From Floccularia luteovirens (Eukaryota; Basidiomycota; Agaricomycetes; Agaricales; Squamanitaceae), in the NCBI GenBank assembly GCA_009739215.1, contig VSJF01000005.1, positions 1,736,001-1,800,000 on the forward strand: a DNA stretch of 64,000 nucleotides, written 5' to 3'. This document shows, piece after piece, positions 1-12,046 of this stretch; within the stretch, counting starts at the first letter, position 1, and every line of letters begins with the position of its first letter. Under the pieces are notes generated by a model that had not been told where the DNA came from, did not search any database, and was given only the letters and a program-made list of their open reading frames with translations. The translations under genes were made by a program, and so were the position numbers.

Positions 1-1883
1 TACCAACCGAAAGATTGAAGACTGTAGTAAGGAGGCTGGCACCTAACCTTCCTGAAGAAGTGTTCTGGACCAGTGTCGAGCCCTGGGTGAGCTCAGAGAC
101 TGTTTCGTGGCGGTCGTTCTGGCCAGGCAAACTTGCAAAGCGGTGGGTTTCCCTTCTTTGGGGAAGGTCAACTTAGACGATGAATATACTCACCTATTTT
201 TGTGTTATTCTGCTTTTCTTGTATTACACATTAAGGCCAACTGGGGAGAATGTATTTTCTCGCGCATATATCGCTTTTAAGAACGTCGAGGCGCTAGCCC
301 GGTTTAGTCGTGAATATGATGGACATGTATTTCGTGATCGCGCTGGTAAGTTATTGGGTTATTTGCTCTTTTCTCCTACACAAAACATGCCCTGGAACAT
401 ATCCTTTTTTATATAAACCACCATTTCTAATTTGTTTCCTCACTGTCTTGAATAGGCAACGAATCATATGCGGTCGTTGAATTTGCGCCGTACCAGAAGG
501 TTCCTACAGAAAAACGGAAGCCTGATTCCAGAAATGCAACAATTGAGAAAGGTATATCTGGTTTTGTAGAAATCGTCCTAATCTACCTATAACCTCCCCG
601 TGCAGATGAAGATTATATATCATTCTTAGAATCGCTGAAAGCCCCAGTAAACCCGGAACCTGTGACAATGGAATCCCTTCGTGCGTTGTCGTTCTATTGA
701 TATGTCTGATTCGGTCTCAACTTCTATAAAATGCAGTTGCGGCATCACAGCCTCCGCCCCCACCTAAAACTACACCTCTTCTTGAAGCTCTTAAGGCGGA
801 AAAGTCGGCTGCTAAAGATAAAGACGCTATTTTGCGTAATCATGCACATTATAAAGAGATCATCACACGTAAAGATGACGCAAAAGGAGCTGCGCGGGGA
901 ACCGATGGGAAGAAGGCAAAGTCAACGACAAACACGGCTGCTGCTGCGAGTGGAGGACCGGCGACTGCAAGTGCTGAGGCGCAGGTAGCGGGGCATCTGG
1001 TAAAGCTGGCGTTGCTGATAAAACCGCAGCGGGTGCTACCCAGAAAGCGAATGCCAACGCTGGCCAGAAAGCTGGTGGGCAATCGAAGTCTTCTGGAGGA
1101 CCATCCAACCAAAAACCTCCCCATGGCAATGCGCAGAAAAGGAGTACAGAATTTGCCAGTGTTCCTTCCGCACCACCCGTCGCCGGTGGTAAGAAAGCAA
1201 ATAAGAAAGCGCAAGCGCAGGCACAAACCCAAACCCAGGGTGCTCCCCCAGCGGCGGCCAAACCTCCTAAGCCACCGCGTCCGGCAAGGCAAGCACCCAA
1301 TACAGCACCAACTTCTGGTACTCCAACTATCCTGCCTAGCGGGGGCACCACAAATGGTGATACTAGTAACGATCCTGCTAGCAATTCAGCCGAACCTTCT
1401 ACTATCCCAACGCCAGCACCCCGTCGAACGCGTCCGGTTATTGGGCTAGCCTCGCGTCAATTTGAAGCAGCTTTGAGTGGTGTGGCAGGAAGTGAACGGA
1501 GGCCACGCCGCGATTTAGGCAAGGACAAGGAAGCTGGAAGGCCTACCCCCTCAGGTACTCCAGCTGTCAGCCCTGGAACAGAAACCTCTGCTGCTACAAC
1601 GCCTGTTGTCGACAAAGAGAAGGGTGCTACTCAGCCTCCTTCTCCACGGAAAGAACGTGGTGGGCGGCGCGGAGGAGGGCCTCCATATGTCAAAGTACCA
1701 GCTATATTGCAGCGCTCCGAAGTCGAAGGTGCACAGTCTAACGAGGTTAAAGGTGTTGCTTCGGCCCCAGAAGGTACAAGCGCTATCATAGGAGGTACGG
1801 AAAGCACAGGTGTTATGCGTGGCGGGGGCAGCCGTCGGGGACGCGGAAGGGGGCGTGGCGGCGGTGCAACCCGTGGTGGTTAA
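1..1883 (+). CDS. UPF3: UPF3, nonsense-mediated mRNA decay factor (5' end missing)
   Basis: UPF3 bridges the exon-junction complex or terminating ribosome to UPF2 in nonsense-mediated decay. The Smg4/UPF3 RNP-like domain is visible from the first bases: KTVVRRLAPNLPEEVFW, then across the first intron (143-235) RAYIAFKN and FSREYDGHVFRDRAG, then YAVVEFAPYQKVP and SRNATIEK. Further introns start at about 345, 551 and 682. The C-terminal half is low complexity (Ala, Pro, Gly, Lys) and ends in an Arg-Gly-rich tail (RGRGRGRGGG). The start codon lies before the window. The reading frame changes between about 870 and 985. An intron at 869-984 would fit the phase but would remove sequence that looks coding, so this part of the model is uncertain. 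Family identity is firm. Confidence 0.9.
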
Positions 1884-2951
1884 TCACTATGCGGCATTAT
1901 TCCCGTTAACCAAACTAAGACATTTCTCCGACAACCGCATTATTCCATGCTCCATCCTCGCCCTGGAGGGATTCAATGAGCTGTCAAGTAAAGCTTCGCT
2001 ATGATTCTATAGTGACGGCCCTACGATTTGTTCATAAGGGTATCAGTCAAAGAAGCCACATAATAGATCTCATTATGTGCGTCAGACCTTGGTGGAAGGA
2101 ACCTTATCTCTCCGCAGTGCTTCATTGTGAATTACATGCAATTTGAAACTACATGAATGTACCCTTCAGCACGGCCCAGAAAATATTAATTTTTCAATAC
2201 ATGTTCATGGAAATTTTATTGGACCTTAATAACTGCCCATGGTGCAGTAAACTGACGCCTACGACCTGGACCTATTTACAGTCCTTAACATTTGGGGAAT
2301 TCCACAGGAGAAATGGAACCTATACTGAGGACAAGATTCAAAAAGCTGAGTATTTATTTCACCTTATAAAGTACCATTAGTAGTGTCATACTTGCGAGGG
2401 TTAAACTTAAACGTTCATCGACTGTGGGGTGAATTGGATAATGAGGCTTCCCTACATTTTTCTAGGGAGAACTGGACGCTGACAATCCCTAAGGTATCCC
2501 CAAGCAGATCTTGTGGGAACTTGTACCTGGGTATGATCCTTTCAAGGCATCTACTGACAAAAGTTTACGACAGTGGGGAATGATTTATGCATTTCTATGA
2601 TCTTGGAATGACCCCTAGTTATAAAACCGTGCAACATTCGCACTTTGAACGGTAAGTTTCCAGTGTCGTTCATGAGGATCCCACTGTATCTGCCATTGCA
2701 TTTCAAATCACAATCAAAGTTCCCAATCCCTCTGTCCCAGATGAAAACAGACTATGAAAGAAAGAATTTCCAGTTGAAATAGGAAGTATTGTAAGGATGA
2801 TCCAGGTGAGTAGTTTTTAGTTTACAAGTTGTTGATGGGTTCTGTAAGCTTTGGCTCGTCTGGATCATAACTTTTTGGGAGGTAGCAACCATTTTAACTC
2901 TGAATATAACTGCGCTTGCTATATCTCAGTGGTTTCTTGATGCGTTTCACC
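1884..2951. other. Gene-poor stretch after UPF3
   Basis: I see no supported gene. Two modest + strand open frames (2153-2380 and 2383-2583) have no motif I recognise and no convincing splice partners. They may be decayed coding sequence. The right end adjoins the methyltransferase relic. Confidence 0.4.
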
Positions 2952-3400
2952 CCAGTCAACAGAATAAGGTCCTGTTGTTATGATATTATGTTCTTTTGGT
3001 ATGGTAGGTTCCAAAGTGAAGTTTTCCCCCATGTCATGGTAATTATTTGACGCTAGTTGCAGCACCAGAAGCTGCCAGTATCGCAGCAAGTATGGAAACC
3101 ACAGAATCATCGATCCCGCTACGTTCGCCATCCATCCTATACTGGAGCATTTATGGTTTCGACGGGATTGGCAACCTAGCACGTGAACACGGCGCATTGC
3201 TCCGCGAAAGCAGTATATGGGCGACACCTGTGGGATGGGTTTTTGCAGTTGTCTTGATGGTGTTCTTTGCAATACCTCGAAGGATATGTATGGAGGATTA
3301 GGCTCTGAAAGAGAAATTTGGGCAGAATGGGAGACTTGGGTACCAGGGGTTGATTAATTGTGTAGGCCATGAATTCGACATATGCACCCCAAAATACAGA
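2952..3400 (+). pseudogene. Isoprenylcysteine carboxyl methyltransferase relic, rearranged
   Basis: Intact enzymes of this family (ICMT/Ste14) are ER membrane proteins that methylate prenylated cysteines. Two halves of the conserved core are present, but on opposite strands. On the minus strand, ending at about 2958, reads YHDMGENFTLEPTIPKEHN followed by IITTGPYSV. On the + strand from 3123 reads the signature VRHPSYTG and then a frameshift to RESSIWATPVGWVF and ALKEKFG. Reading the roughly 165-bp segment 2958-3122 in reverse would place GPYS directly before VRHPSYTG. Stops and a frameshift downstream confirm loss of function. No complete N-terminal part was found. The assignment rests on remembered family motifs. 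Confidence 0.6.
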
Positions 3401-3745
3401 TTCCTTTTTGGGAGGACACGCCACAGTCAGCTGACGCGACTGTCACGGGCAATCAAAGGAAGCAAATAATTTTAATTAATGTTGATGTTGATGGGACGTA
3501 CCACGCGTCATATGGAACAACTGTCTGGGAGTTGAGCACAAGTTGATGCAGTGAACTTCGGATTCTATGTAGCCACAACTTCAAGCACTTGCAAGTCACA
3601 TTGTTCCTTGTTCGGGTGAGTTTTCTTGCATTCTTCCCGCCTCCACCGGAAACTCTTTGGTAAATACAAGAGCAGCCCGTGTGACAATTTTAATCTCGAA
3701 CATAAGTATAACTTTATGTAACTTAAGGGCTTCTTTCCAGGCTCA

Positions 3746-3753
3746 TATAAAAA
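3746..3753 (+). promoter_or_regulatory. TATA-like box upstream of the peroxidase gene
   Basis: TATAAAAA lies 54 nt before the chosen peroxidase ATG at 3807. This is a plausible core-promoter position for a fungal gene. It supports the choice of start. Inference from sequence only. Confidence 0.45.
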
Positions 3754-3806
3754 CACAAGTCGGCTGCTTTTAAGTTTTTAGTTCTTTCTTGCTATCTCTT
3801 CTCTCA

Positions 3807-4822
3807 ATGTTACTCATCACCCCTTTATACCATATTATTCAAGATCTCTTGACCCTCTCTTACGATTCTTTACTGGCTCTGCTCAATCTATTAACACTAA
3901 AAAAGAAAACCGGAAAAGTGATTACACAGGGAACTCCTGGATTCAAGAGGCATTGGCCAGAATATATCGCACCAAGAGAAGGCGATAGCAGGTCGTCATG
4001 CCCGGCGCTAAATGCAATGGCAAATCATGGTAAGTATCAATTCTTCCGACGCTTGCTGATATTAACTTTCTGTACAGGGCTTATCCCTCGCAATGGCCGA
4101 AACATATCTTTCACTGAGCTAACTCGCACGATCCACCAAACCTACAATTTTGCCGATTCTTTCTGTGTCTACGTTCCCAGATATATGGCCCGGATCCTCA
4201 AAAAAGACTACGGTAGTAGTACATTCGACTTGGAGCAGTTCGACGTGCACAATGGAATTGAACATGATGCATCTTTAACACGTAGAACACCTTTCTCGGC
4301 TCATACCAAGAATGCTTATCAATTTATCCTTTTCAGGCCGTGACAGCTATTTTGAACCTAATCAGGGAGCGCCTCACGTGCCATACGTCGAAGAACTTCT
4401 TAATTATGCTTCAGGAAAGGATGCACAGGGCAATGCCGTACTCACGTACAAGGACTTGGCCTTGTATTCCTCGAAGAGGCGTGTTGACTCTAGAAAAGAG
4501 AATCCTGAATTTAGTTTGAGCGTAAGGCATAAGATGTTTGGGAGTTCTAAGTAAGTGGCTAAGTTTACCTGTATATCTATCATCACACGTTGATAACGTT
4601 CTCTATCTATGATCCAGCTCCGCTACCATGATAGCCATACTTGGCGGCAAAGTCTCAGATCTCAAATCATTCTTGATTGATGAACGCATACCAGAGGGAT
4701 GGGAACCTATTGAACGAAGCCGATTTGGAATGACCCTCGCAAAATTCAACACGCGTGTCCTTCCTTTGGAATTGCAGATTGATGAGAAGAAGTACGTGCG
4801 TCGTTGCATAGAATCCCAGTGA
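3807..4822 (+). CDS. Heme-thiolate peroxidase (chloroperoxidase/unspecific peroxygenase family)
   Basis: Proteins of this family use a cysteine-ligated heme and H2O2 for halogenation or oxyfunctionalisation of aromatic and aliphatic substrates. Four exons (3807-4029, 4078-4281, 4337-4550, 4618-4822) give 281 residues. The proximal heme ligand is in SCPALNAMANHG (about residue 70), where the first Pro of the usual PCP motif is Ser. The acid-base/metal-binding EHD motif follows in NGIEHDASLTR. IPRNGRNISF and FSLSVRHKMFG are other family landmarks. The N-terminus is hydrophobic (MLLITPLYHII), suggesting an anchor or signal sequence rather than a cleaved one. The C-terminus looks short for the family. 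A TATA box lies upstream. It appears intact. Substrate unknown. Confidence 0.88.
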
Positions 4823-5164
4823 TACCAGCTCTGGATTATTGGGAATGATGCGAGATCTTTTTACTAACGACACTCGAAGATTCCAATGACGAGACGAAGA
4901 AGTCATCGTCCAGTACAATACGAAATATTGTTTATGTCTTGTTTTACTTCAATTCCATGTACTTTTCATTCTTCAAAATGTGCTAGCAAATTTAAGTCAG
5001 TGCCCTATAACAGGTATCGGGTTGTAGCTTCATAGTAATGACATTTTAACTGTTGCTTTGAATCATGTCCACTTGGTTGTAATAAATCATGTTTTTCGTG
5101 TTTTACATGCTTTTACTATGATTGGCTATTACACTTTTCTAAGCAAGATAGTACAACATACACT
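4823..5164. other. Short intergenic region, convergent genes
   Basis: AT-rich sequence between the 3' ends of the peroxidase (+) and MPP10 (-). No gene or RNA is recognised. It presumably carries the two 3' UTRs and polyadenylation sites. Confidence 0.5.
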
Positions 5165-7658
5165 TCAAGTTTTCGCTTTTCGCTCCCGAGCTTTCTTGAA
5201 GGAGGTTATTTTTCCTTCTTTCCCTACAACCGAAACACCCTTGCCAAGTTTTACAACACTTTTGAGAGCCGCTTGTTTTTGCTTTCTCACCCCACCAATC
5301 CCTTTCATTTTAGCATATTTGTCAACACTCTTCTCTAAAACATCCCGTTGCTTTTTCTTGGCTTTTCGTTCCTTGCCATGGAGAGAGCGCTTTTCAGCCG
5401 GTGTTAGCTCACTCTTAGCACGTGGTTGTGCAGATTTTGGTGCAAAGACTTCTTCAGGAGCCAACAGTGTCGACGTAGACTTTGTTGTAGGAAGTGCAGA
5501 CTCGAGTGTTGTAGTAGATACATTTGCCACTCGGGAAATCGTCGCTTTGGGCTGAAGTTATTCACAATTAGTTGGTTATAGATCAACACGGTGAGTAGAG
5601 TAAGATAAATACCTGCTTGGGCACAAAATGTGCATTACTCAAAGCATCTAACTTTCCACATATTTTCTCCCATAACTGGTCAATCTCCTCATGCTCCTTT
5701 TGCAATTTTCCATCCCGGTCATCAACAGTCGCACCACCTGCTTGACTAGCGACATATTCGTTTTCGTAAATCTGAGCAAGCGATTGTTTGGATTTTGTGT
5801 CTTGCAGTTCCAAAAGGCGAGAAGGTAGGAATGGTTTATCATCAAAAATTCGAACGCGAACAACATCGTCGAATCTGGTTTCCAAAATCCTAGCCTTTAT
5901 GCGCTCTTCAAGTCCCTTGACGACATCTTCCGTGATAACAGGGACCGCCTTCATAACCCTTTCGAATTCTAGGTCTTCTTCGAGTAAAGAGTTCTGTGGT
6001 CTTGCCCTTGAGGTTGCTTCTCCCTTCAGGACCCAATCCTTTTCCCCAACATTTTCTTGCTCTAACTCTTGAATTTGTTCTCGCAGGGCCAATAAACGCT
6101 TTTCATGAGTTGTCATATCTATGAAATTCATTAGGTACACCTTATATTTTGTGAAAAGGAATGTAAAGACACCTTGAGCTCTATCCTCTTCCTCTTCTGC
6201 AAATAGATCATCCTTTAGTCGTTCAATTGTTTCTCTAGCCATCACATTTCCCTGAAAGTCATTTTGGGACTTGCCATCCTCGTCATCTTCATCGTCGTCG
6301 TCGCCGGAGTGAATATCCTCTCGAAGGTCTGAATTATCGGCACCCGAAGAGTCACTCACATCTTCCCCCAAGTCATCGTCTTCATCTTCGTAATCCATGT
6401 CATCATTAAGGTCAAGGTCCATCGAATACAAAGACAAGTTCTTTCCGTTCGCTCGTATTTTCCTTACCTTGACTTCTTCGTGAAAACGGACTTGACCTGA
6501 CTTTTTAGGTATTAAATCTTCAGGGGGTTTGGTTTTTGTTGGTTTGGTTTTCGAAGATTTTAAAGATTTCGGTGGTTCAAAGAAATCACGATAATAAACT
6601 AACCAAAGTTAGTGTATAGAAAAACCAAGTACCAGAAATTACACACTTGTTGAGTTATTTTCCAAATCATCCTCTTCAAAATTCTCGGGTTCGTCTATAG
6701 GAGCAAATAGGTCTATAGGTGCATTGTCTTCATCTGAGGAATCATCATCGCTGCCAAGGTGACCGCGACTAGAGCTCCGAGCTTCAGCTTGTTCAGTTTC
6801 AGCATTAAATGCCGCCAGAATAAAGAATCCGTCATCTAGTTCTGAGGTCTTGGTGGTATAACTTTTACGACCGGATTTCCGATACGCTCCAGACGAGGAG
6901 CCTTCATTTTCTCCTTCATAATCGTCGTCCTCCGATTCGTCTTCTGACTGGTCGCGCAAGCTCATCACTTGTTCGACAGATTCACCCCCGTCACTTTTGT
7001 CTTCGCCTTGGCTGTTATCACTGTCAAGACTGTCTTCGTCCTCATCCTCATTGGAGTCGTCAAGGATACTGTCCGCGTCGCTGTACAAGTTGTCTAAGAA
7101 GTCCATGTCAACATCTTCTCCCTTCTCAAGTGCCTCCAGGGCCTGTTGTAGTCTTAGGTCCGCGTCCATGCTATTATCGCTGCCTTCTTCATCTTTGTCG
7201 TCAATCTCTCCATCTAAAGCACGGTCGAGGAGAGTACAAATGTTCTTTGTCCGCAAATCCAATTGTGCCCAAATTTGTTCGTCGTCCATTCCATCGACAT
7301 AAAGAGAGGTGATGGGTGTGGATTTCATAAATTCTTTCGGTGAAGGGGCGGAGTCTTTAGAAACACCTGCTCGGGACTGAGACCTAGTTTGGGGAGCTTG
7401 TGATGGAGTTAGGGATGATAAAAGTTCTTCTATATGAGGAATCGATGCTTTTTCTGATTCAACCGCTGCTCTAAGTTAGACATCTGCAATAATGATACAC
7501 ATAGAATGCTCACATAAATCAAAGAGATATTTAGCAGCAGTTATCGCAGCAGTCTGAATGTCGTTACACCCGAATGCAAAAGTTTCTGTTTTCTCTTCAA
7601 GAAGCTTGGAAAGGTTCTCAAGCTGTGGCAGAGTGGCAACTTGTTCTGTATCGGCCAT
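5165..7658 (-). CDS. MPP10: MPP10, U3 snoRNP component of the small-subunit processome
   Basis: Mpp10 works with Imp3 and Imp4 in the U3 snoRNP for early 18S pre-rRNA cleavages in the nucleolus. Five exons (minus strand: 7658-7514, 7465-6647, 6598-6173, 6118-5613, 5551-5165) give 760 residues with consistent phases. Landmarks are YYRDFFEPP, long acidic Asp/Glu/Ser tracts, the QSLAQIYENEYV block, WEKICGKLDALSNAHFVPK and the basic C-terminus with LTPAEKRSLHGKERKAKK and SFKKARERKAKT. The 54-nt intron 6119-6172 has no stop and keeps frame, so a naive translation runs through it. ATG at 7658 is chosen because it opens the first exon in the right phase. The gene looks intact. Confidence 0.93.
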
Positions 7659-9102
7659 TGTAGTAGAAAGGTCTCGTTATAAGAGTATGCACAGGCAGTG
7701 TGTGCAACAGCGACTAAACCATTCGAAGAAACTTTCGTGCATTGTAACAAATGTTCAATTTAGGAAATATTTTCCCATGCGAGTGCGTGACTTCATCTCT
7801 CTCCATCTCACTGGATAATTTGCATACTTACCTTTATTACAGTCTGATAACCCGCTGGTAAGCAGCTACTTAAGAGTGAGCAGGGTAATTACCTCTTGAT
7901 CCTTATAGCTTCAAGCTTAGTTGACCCCAGCCGACATGGTGATAAGTGGCCGAATCAGGCTTTTCACAGCCCCTCAACCAGGAGCCACATATTCTAGTTG
8001 CAGTTTGCAGTGAGTTTTCTTCGCTCTTCGCTATTACTCTGTATAACATAGATATTCAACTCGCAATCAGACGGCGTCGTGGTGTCCAAGACCAGCTGAC
8101 GGCTCTTCGCCTGTGATGTCCAGACGAAGCCCATCTCTCCCAGCGAACTGATCAAAGACAAGTCGCCACACACGATTTTCAAATCTACCGCAATCAAAAT
8201 CCCATGCCGACCATATTTGCCTAATTTTCTGGCACTACAAAAACATCAAGCCACCTGAGGTGATATCGTTTTTCTCGGACAGCCATCTCCCGAGACTACT
8301 TGCGATACTACTCAGACGAAGGAGAAAGGCGTACTCACACCTGAAGAGTCTTGAATGAATATTTTCGGACTCCACGATAGTCCAAAGAAAATCAAAACCT
8401 AAGAGATCGGACAGTGCATACCAACTTTAACAATTCGTATTCTGGTTACAAGAATACAAGCCAGAGTGAAGCAACGGCAGCGATCATGAGATGCAAAATA
8501 CACTGTATTACGGGCACTACCTCGAGCGCTACCAAGTGATTGAAAATTTCGGTTCCTTCTGTTTCTCACCCAGAGGGGTGGCACTCGTATAAGCATCTCA
8601 AAGGCTCCATTGTCAACCCATACATTGAATTCAACCTGGCATGGTCGCAACGTGACTTACTTGGTGTGGCTCAAGTACTGACAGCACTCAAGATTGATCT
8701 CCTTGGTTTTGAAAAGCTCTGTCTTCATCCAATGCCTGTAAGACTTGAGCAATGGGAGTTTCTATAACAGCTCCTATCCAATCAAATTGGGCGGTGAAGA
8801 GATCAAGTTTCGATATACAAGTATTGATACTCTAGGCCTTCCAGTTTCGCTCCAGATCAGCGAACAAGTTCTTATTAGACTTACCCTCCAGTATTCTGTT
8901 GTTGTCCTTTAATCCAAGTCGCTCTCTTTGGATCATACCCAGAGGATCTTATCTAACAAAGTACTCCGGCATTGCTCAGTACCCGTCATAATATTCATTT
9001 CAGCAGCGTACGCTGAAGGCTTTACACCCACACCCTCAGAGTTCCAGCTCATCAGGTTCTTGATATCCTATCTCAACATAAAGTTAACCTGATACAAAAT
9101 CA
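7659..9102. other. 1.4-kb region without an assigned gene
   Basis: Several short frames with coding-like composition are present, but none joins into a gene I can support. On the minus strand 7994-8197 is open, and another frame in the same place reads WDFDCGRFENRVWRLVFDQF before a stop. On the + strand 8540-8767 contains HPEGWHSYKHLKGS and WSQRDLLGVAQVLTALKIDL. The mixture of strands and stops suggests a decayed gene or an unrecognised spliced one. No repeat ends were seen. Confidence 0.4.
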
Positions 9103-11929
9103 TTACAGCGAAATGATTCGTGTCCCAAATTCCGCAACAGAATATGGGAAATTCATGCCAGGACAACTCATACACATGAGAGACGCTGAGGTATTGAGGT
9201 AGTGGGCGAGTGCTGCCACATTTCGAGGGTTAAATTCATCGTGCACAAGTAGCTGTGAACTCCTCAAAACATCTATCTAAAAATCGGATAATGTGCATCA
9301 CTTACTAGATCAATGGTGATTTCTGGGAATACTTCATCTAGAACTGATTTCAAAACGATTGTCAATACAAATGGGATTCAGCACAGAAATGGAAACTTAC
9401 TCTTGGCATTGGCTTTAAGTTCCGGAGGCACCCCTTTCTCCTTGTCACAGAAATGCACGATCTTCAGGTAGGAAGTCTCCTCATTGTGCCGGACATAGGA
9501 GATCATCCGGAAAAGGTAGTTGATCTATCTAAAATCAGGGAAATGAACAAAATATTAAACAGACAAAGAGCCGCACCTCATCCGACTTCGCAAAAATACA
9601 CACGGGTTGCTTCTTGAAATTTGTTATAACACTGTTAAGAGACCCGCCCAAACTTCGCGTTAAGAACCACTTATGGAGCAGTGGATATTGATCGTATGTC
9701 CAATATAGAATTCGCAATAGGTGTATTTTATTTTGCGTGACAGAGAAGAAAGTGAGAATGCACACGAAATATATGGCGAAATATCTGGAGTTGGATGGTA
9801 AAGTTAACAATCTTTTCGAAAGATCAGAAAAAAATTTTACCCAGCCGTCAGGGGATTGACCGCGACATTTCCTGCAAAGACTACCAGGACAAGTAGTATT
9901 GTAACTATTATGACGGAAAAACCCGTCGTGATATCACGTTTGATACGTCTTCGGTTGAATCTGAGGAGCAAAAGAGAGATAGGGAATAGAGACATGACAA
10001 TGAGCCAGACGATAGAGAACCTGCATATTTCCAGTAGTTGGAAACCAATGAGTCAGTTTGCTTAGACAAAAATAGCTGCAGAAAGGACCAACATTTGCGA
10101 AATAACATTCAAATCTGCTTGAGAAACTGCATATAACACACCACACAAGGCAACGAACGATGTGACAGAAATATACGGCGACCCAGAAATAGGCATCGTA
10201 TACAAGAAAAAATTTGGAATGATACGGTGGAGTGCGAGCTGTTGTAAGAGTTCACATGCACTGAGAATACCTTAACCATGATAGAAGGTTAACAGGATTA
10301 TAAAGCTTGAAAAATTAATATGTACCTGTTAATACACCTCCACTCAGAACAATTACAGCATCCACAACAACCCAGAGTCTCAACCATCTCCCAGAAGACT
10401 ATGGGGTTTTATCAACTTTCTAGAGGTGACCAACAACACTGAATATAAAGCACTTGCCGTTTCTGCCAAAATACTTAATAAGTTAACTCCCCCAGTAATG
10501 ACAGGCAGAGGCACAATAGCTAATAGTAGGAGCATCATGGCAGTATTAAGTATAATGGCAGGAATATGCAAGTTCCTCAAAACGAGAGGGAACTTCCCAG
10601 GTAAAATCCGAGACACGTAAGATGGAATGCCTATTTGTAGTTGATCAACATTGAGAAAGTTCGGTTGGTTTGAAAAATTAGATATATCAAAAACATACAT
10701 TCAAAACCCGTAAGTCCTAGCATTCCCAAACAAAAGCCGTAGTAAAGTTGTTTAATGACCGAGCCAGGGGTGCTTGATTCCGATCTTCCGAGTTCCCAGT
10801 TGGCTTTCAACTGACTGTTTCCCGTTTTTATCCAGTGGATAATGGCAACAACTATAAGTACTGCCATAGTTCCGATCTACATATAGAGAATAAGAAGAGG
10901 GAATATACAAAACTATCCAAAAGGGGTACACATACAGTGCAAGGATAGAACGGCCAAAGCAATTCGTGCACTTTCACGTATGCCCGTGAGACTCACAACC
11001 AGAAACAGTAACAAAAGAATGACAGCCCCAACCCATGTAGGGAATGGTAGGGTAGGAACTTCTCCTGAGAGATAACTAGCAGCAGTTGCTGCTGACACTA
11101 TTGATGTTGATGTGAAATCCAGTAACAATAGGGAATGCACCGACGAGAGCAAAAGTTTTGGTGGTAACATTCAATCTATAAATTTTTATTTCACCGTCCT
11201 AAGTGGAACCAATTTTGGTGACTTACAAGTATGTATATGGTGCACCACTCATTGGAAGTGCAGACGCTAGTTCTACCATGATGGGGCGCCATAAGTACAA
11301 AACTAAAGTAGCCAAAAACAGCGAGATTGGAGTGCTGCAAAAGGTATGAGGTAAAATCATAAATCTTGGAATAAAAGTCACAAACTATATGCCACTGATG
11401 CGAACCACAGCTGGCAATGCATAGAACACACTCCCCAGAACTGCGTTGCCTGCTAGCGCACTTGCTGTAAATTGTCCTAATATCTGTTCTTTACGCATAC
11501 GTTCAAGGCACCTGTCCCCCTCAGCATAATTATCATGAGTAAGTGTAATGTTAGACATAGATCCCCAACCAGAGAACTCGAAAGCATTTGACAGATGAAT
11601 AAAGCGAGAAGGAAGCCCTTCAAAAATTTTTAAACCCGAATTATCGAGAGGGCGCTGTCTCTGGCGACGAAGAATAGTATTGAACTGTGAATCATGAAAC
11701 GAGGGTAGGTCACCCGTTTTTGAATGGGCTGACAAGGCATCTCCTATAGTTCATAATTCATTGTACTAGTCAGTATTAATGGTAGGCCGGCACTAAAGGA
11801 GAGGTAACCTGAGTCCAGAGGTGGCTGAATTGCAATCCATGCTTCCTGCGAGTCACTTGGGCTGTTCACAGCCAGGCTGGAATCATAGCTCACAAGGCCT
11901 TCCTCGGGAATATTATATGTGTTTGACAT
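9103..11929 (-). CDS. APC-superfamily amino-acid transporter
   Basis: Probable plasma- or vacuolar-membrane amino-acid/polyamine transporter. The first exon (11929-11809) encodes a hydrophilic N-terminus (MSNTYNIPEEGLVSYDSS). Later exons carry LKIFEGLPSRFIHLSNAFEF, QILGQFTASALAGNAVLGSV, LWRPIMVELASALPMSGAPY, VSLTGIRESARIALAVLS, FCLGMLGLTGFEC (then PSYVSRILPGKFPLVLRN) and LWVVVDAVIVLSGGVLTG. These are hydrophobic segments typical of an APC protein of about 12 helices. The C-terminal cytosolic domain has SYLKIVHFCDKEKGVPPEL, ILDEVFPEITIDL and ends LMCMSCPGMNF, FGTRIISL. More than ten short introns are needed. Some acceptors near 9280-9330 and 10050-10300 are uncertain. Substrate not predictable. 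It appears intact. Confidence 0.82.
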
Positions 11930-12046
11930 AATGAACTCTGTTCTAAGGAAAGAAATCAAAATGGGTAATCTGTTTAATTACGTAATTAGCATCGGCTGTG
12001 TAGTGACGAAGTTAAAATATTTCTAGCCACGCTACCTAACACGACA

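Noticed and set aside
849..1384. Long open frames on the minus strand opposite UPF3
   Set aside because: They are antisense shadows of the low-complexity, GC-rich UPF3 C-terminus; the + strand frame carries the family and RGG features.
7484..7513. 30-nt intron in the first part of MPP10
   Set aside because: The acceptor at 7466 gives a normal 48-nt intron and an open frame.
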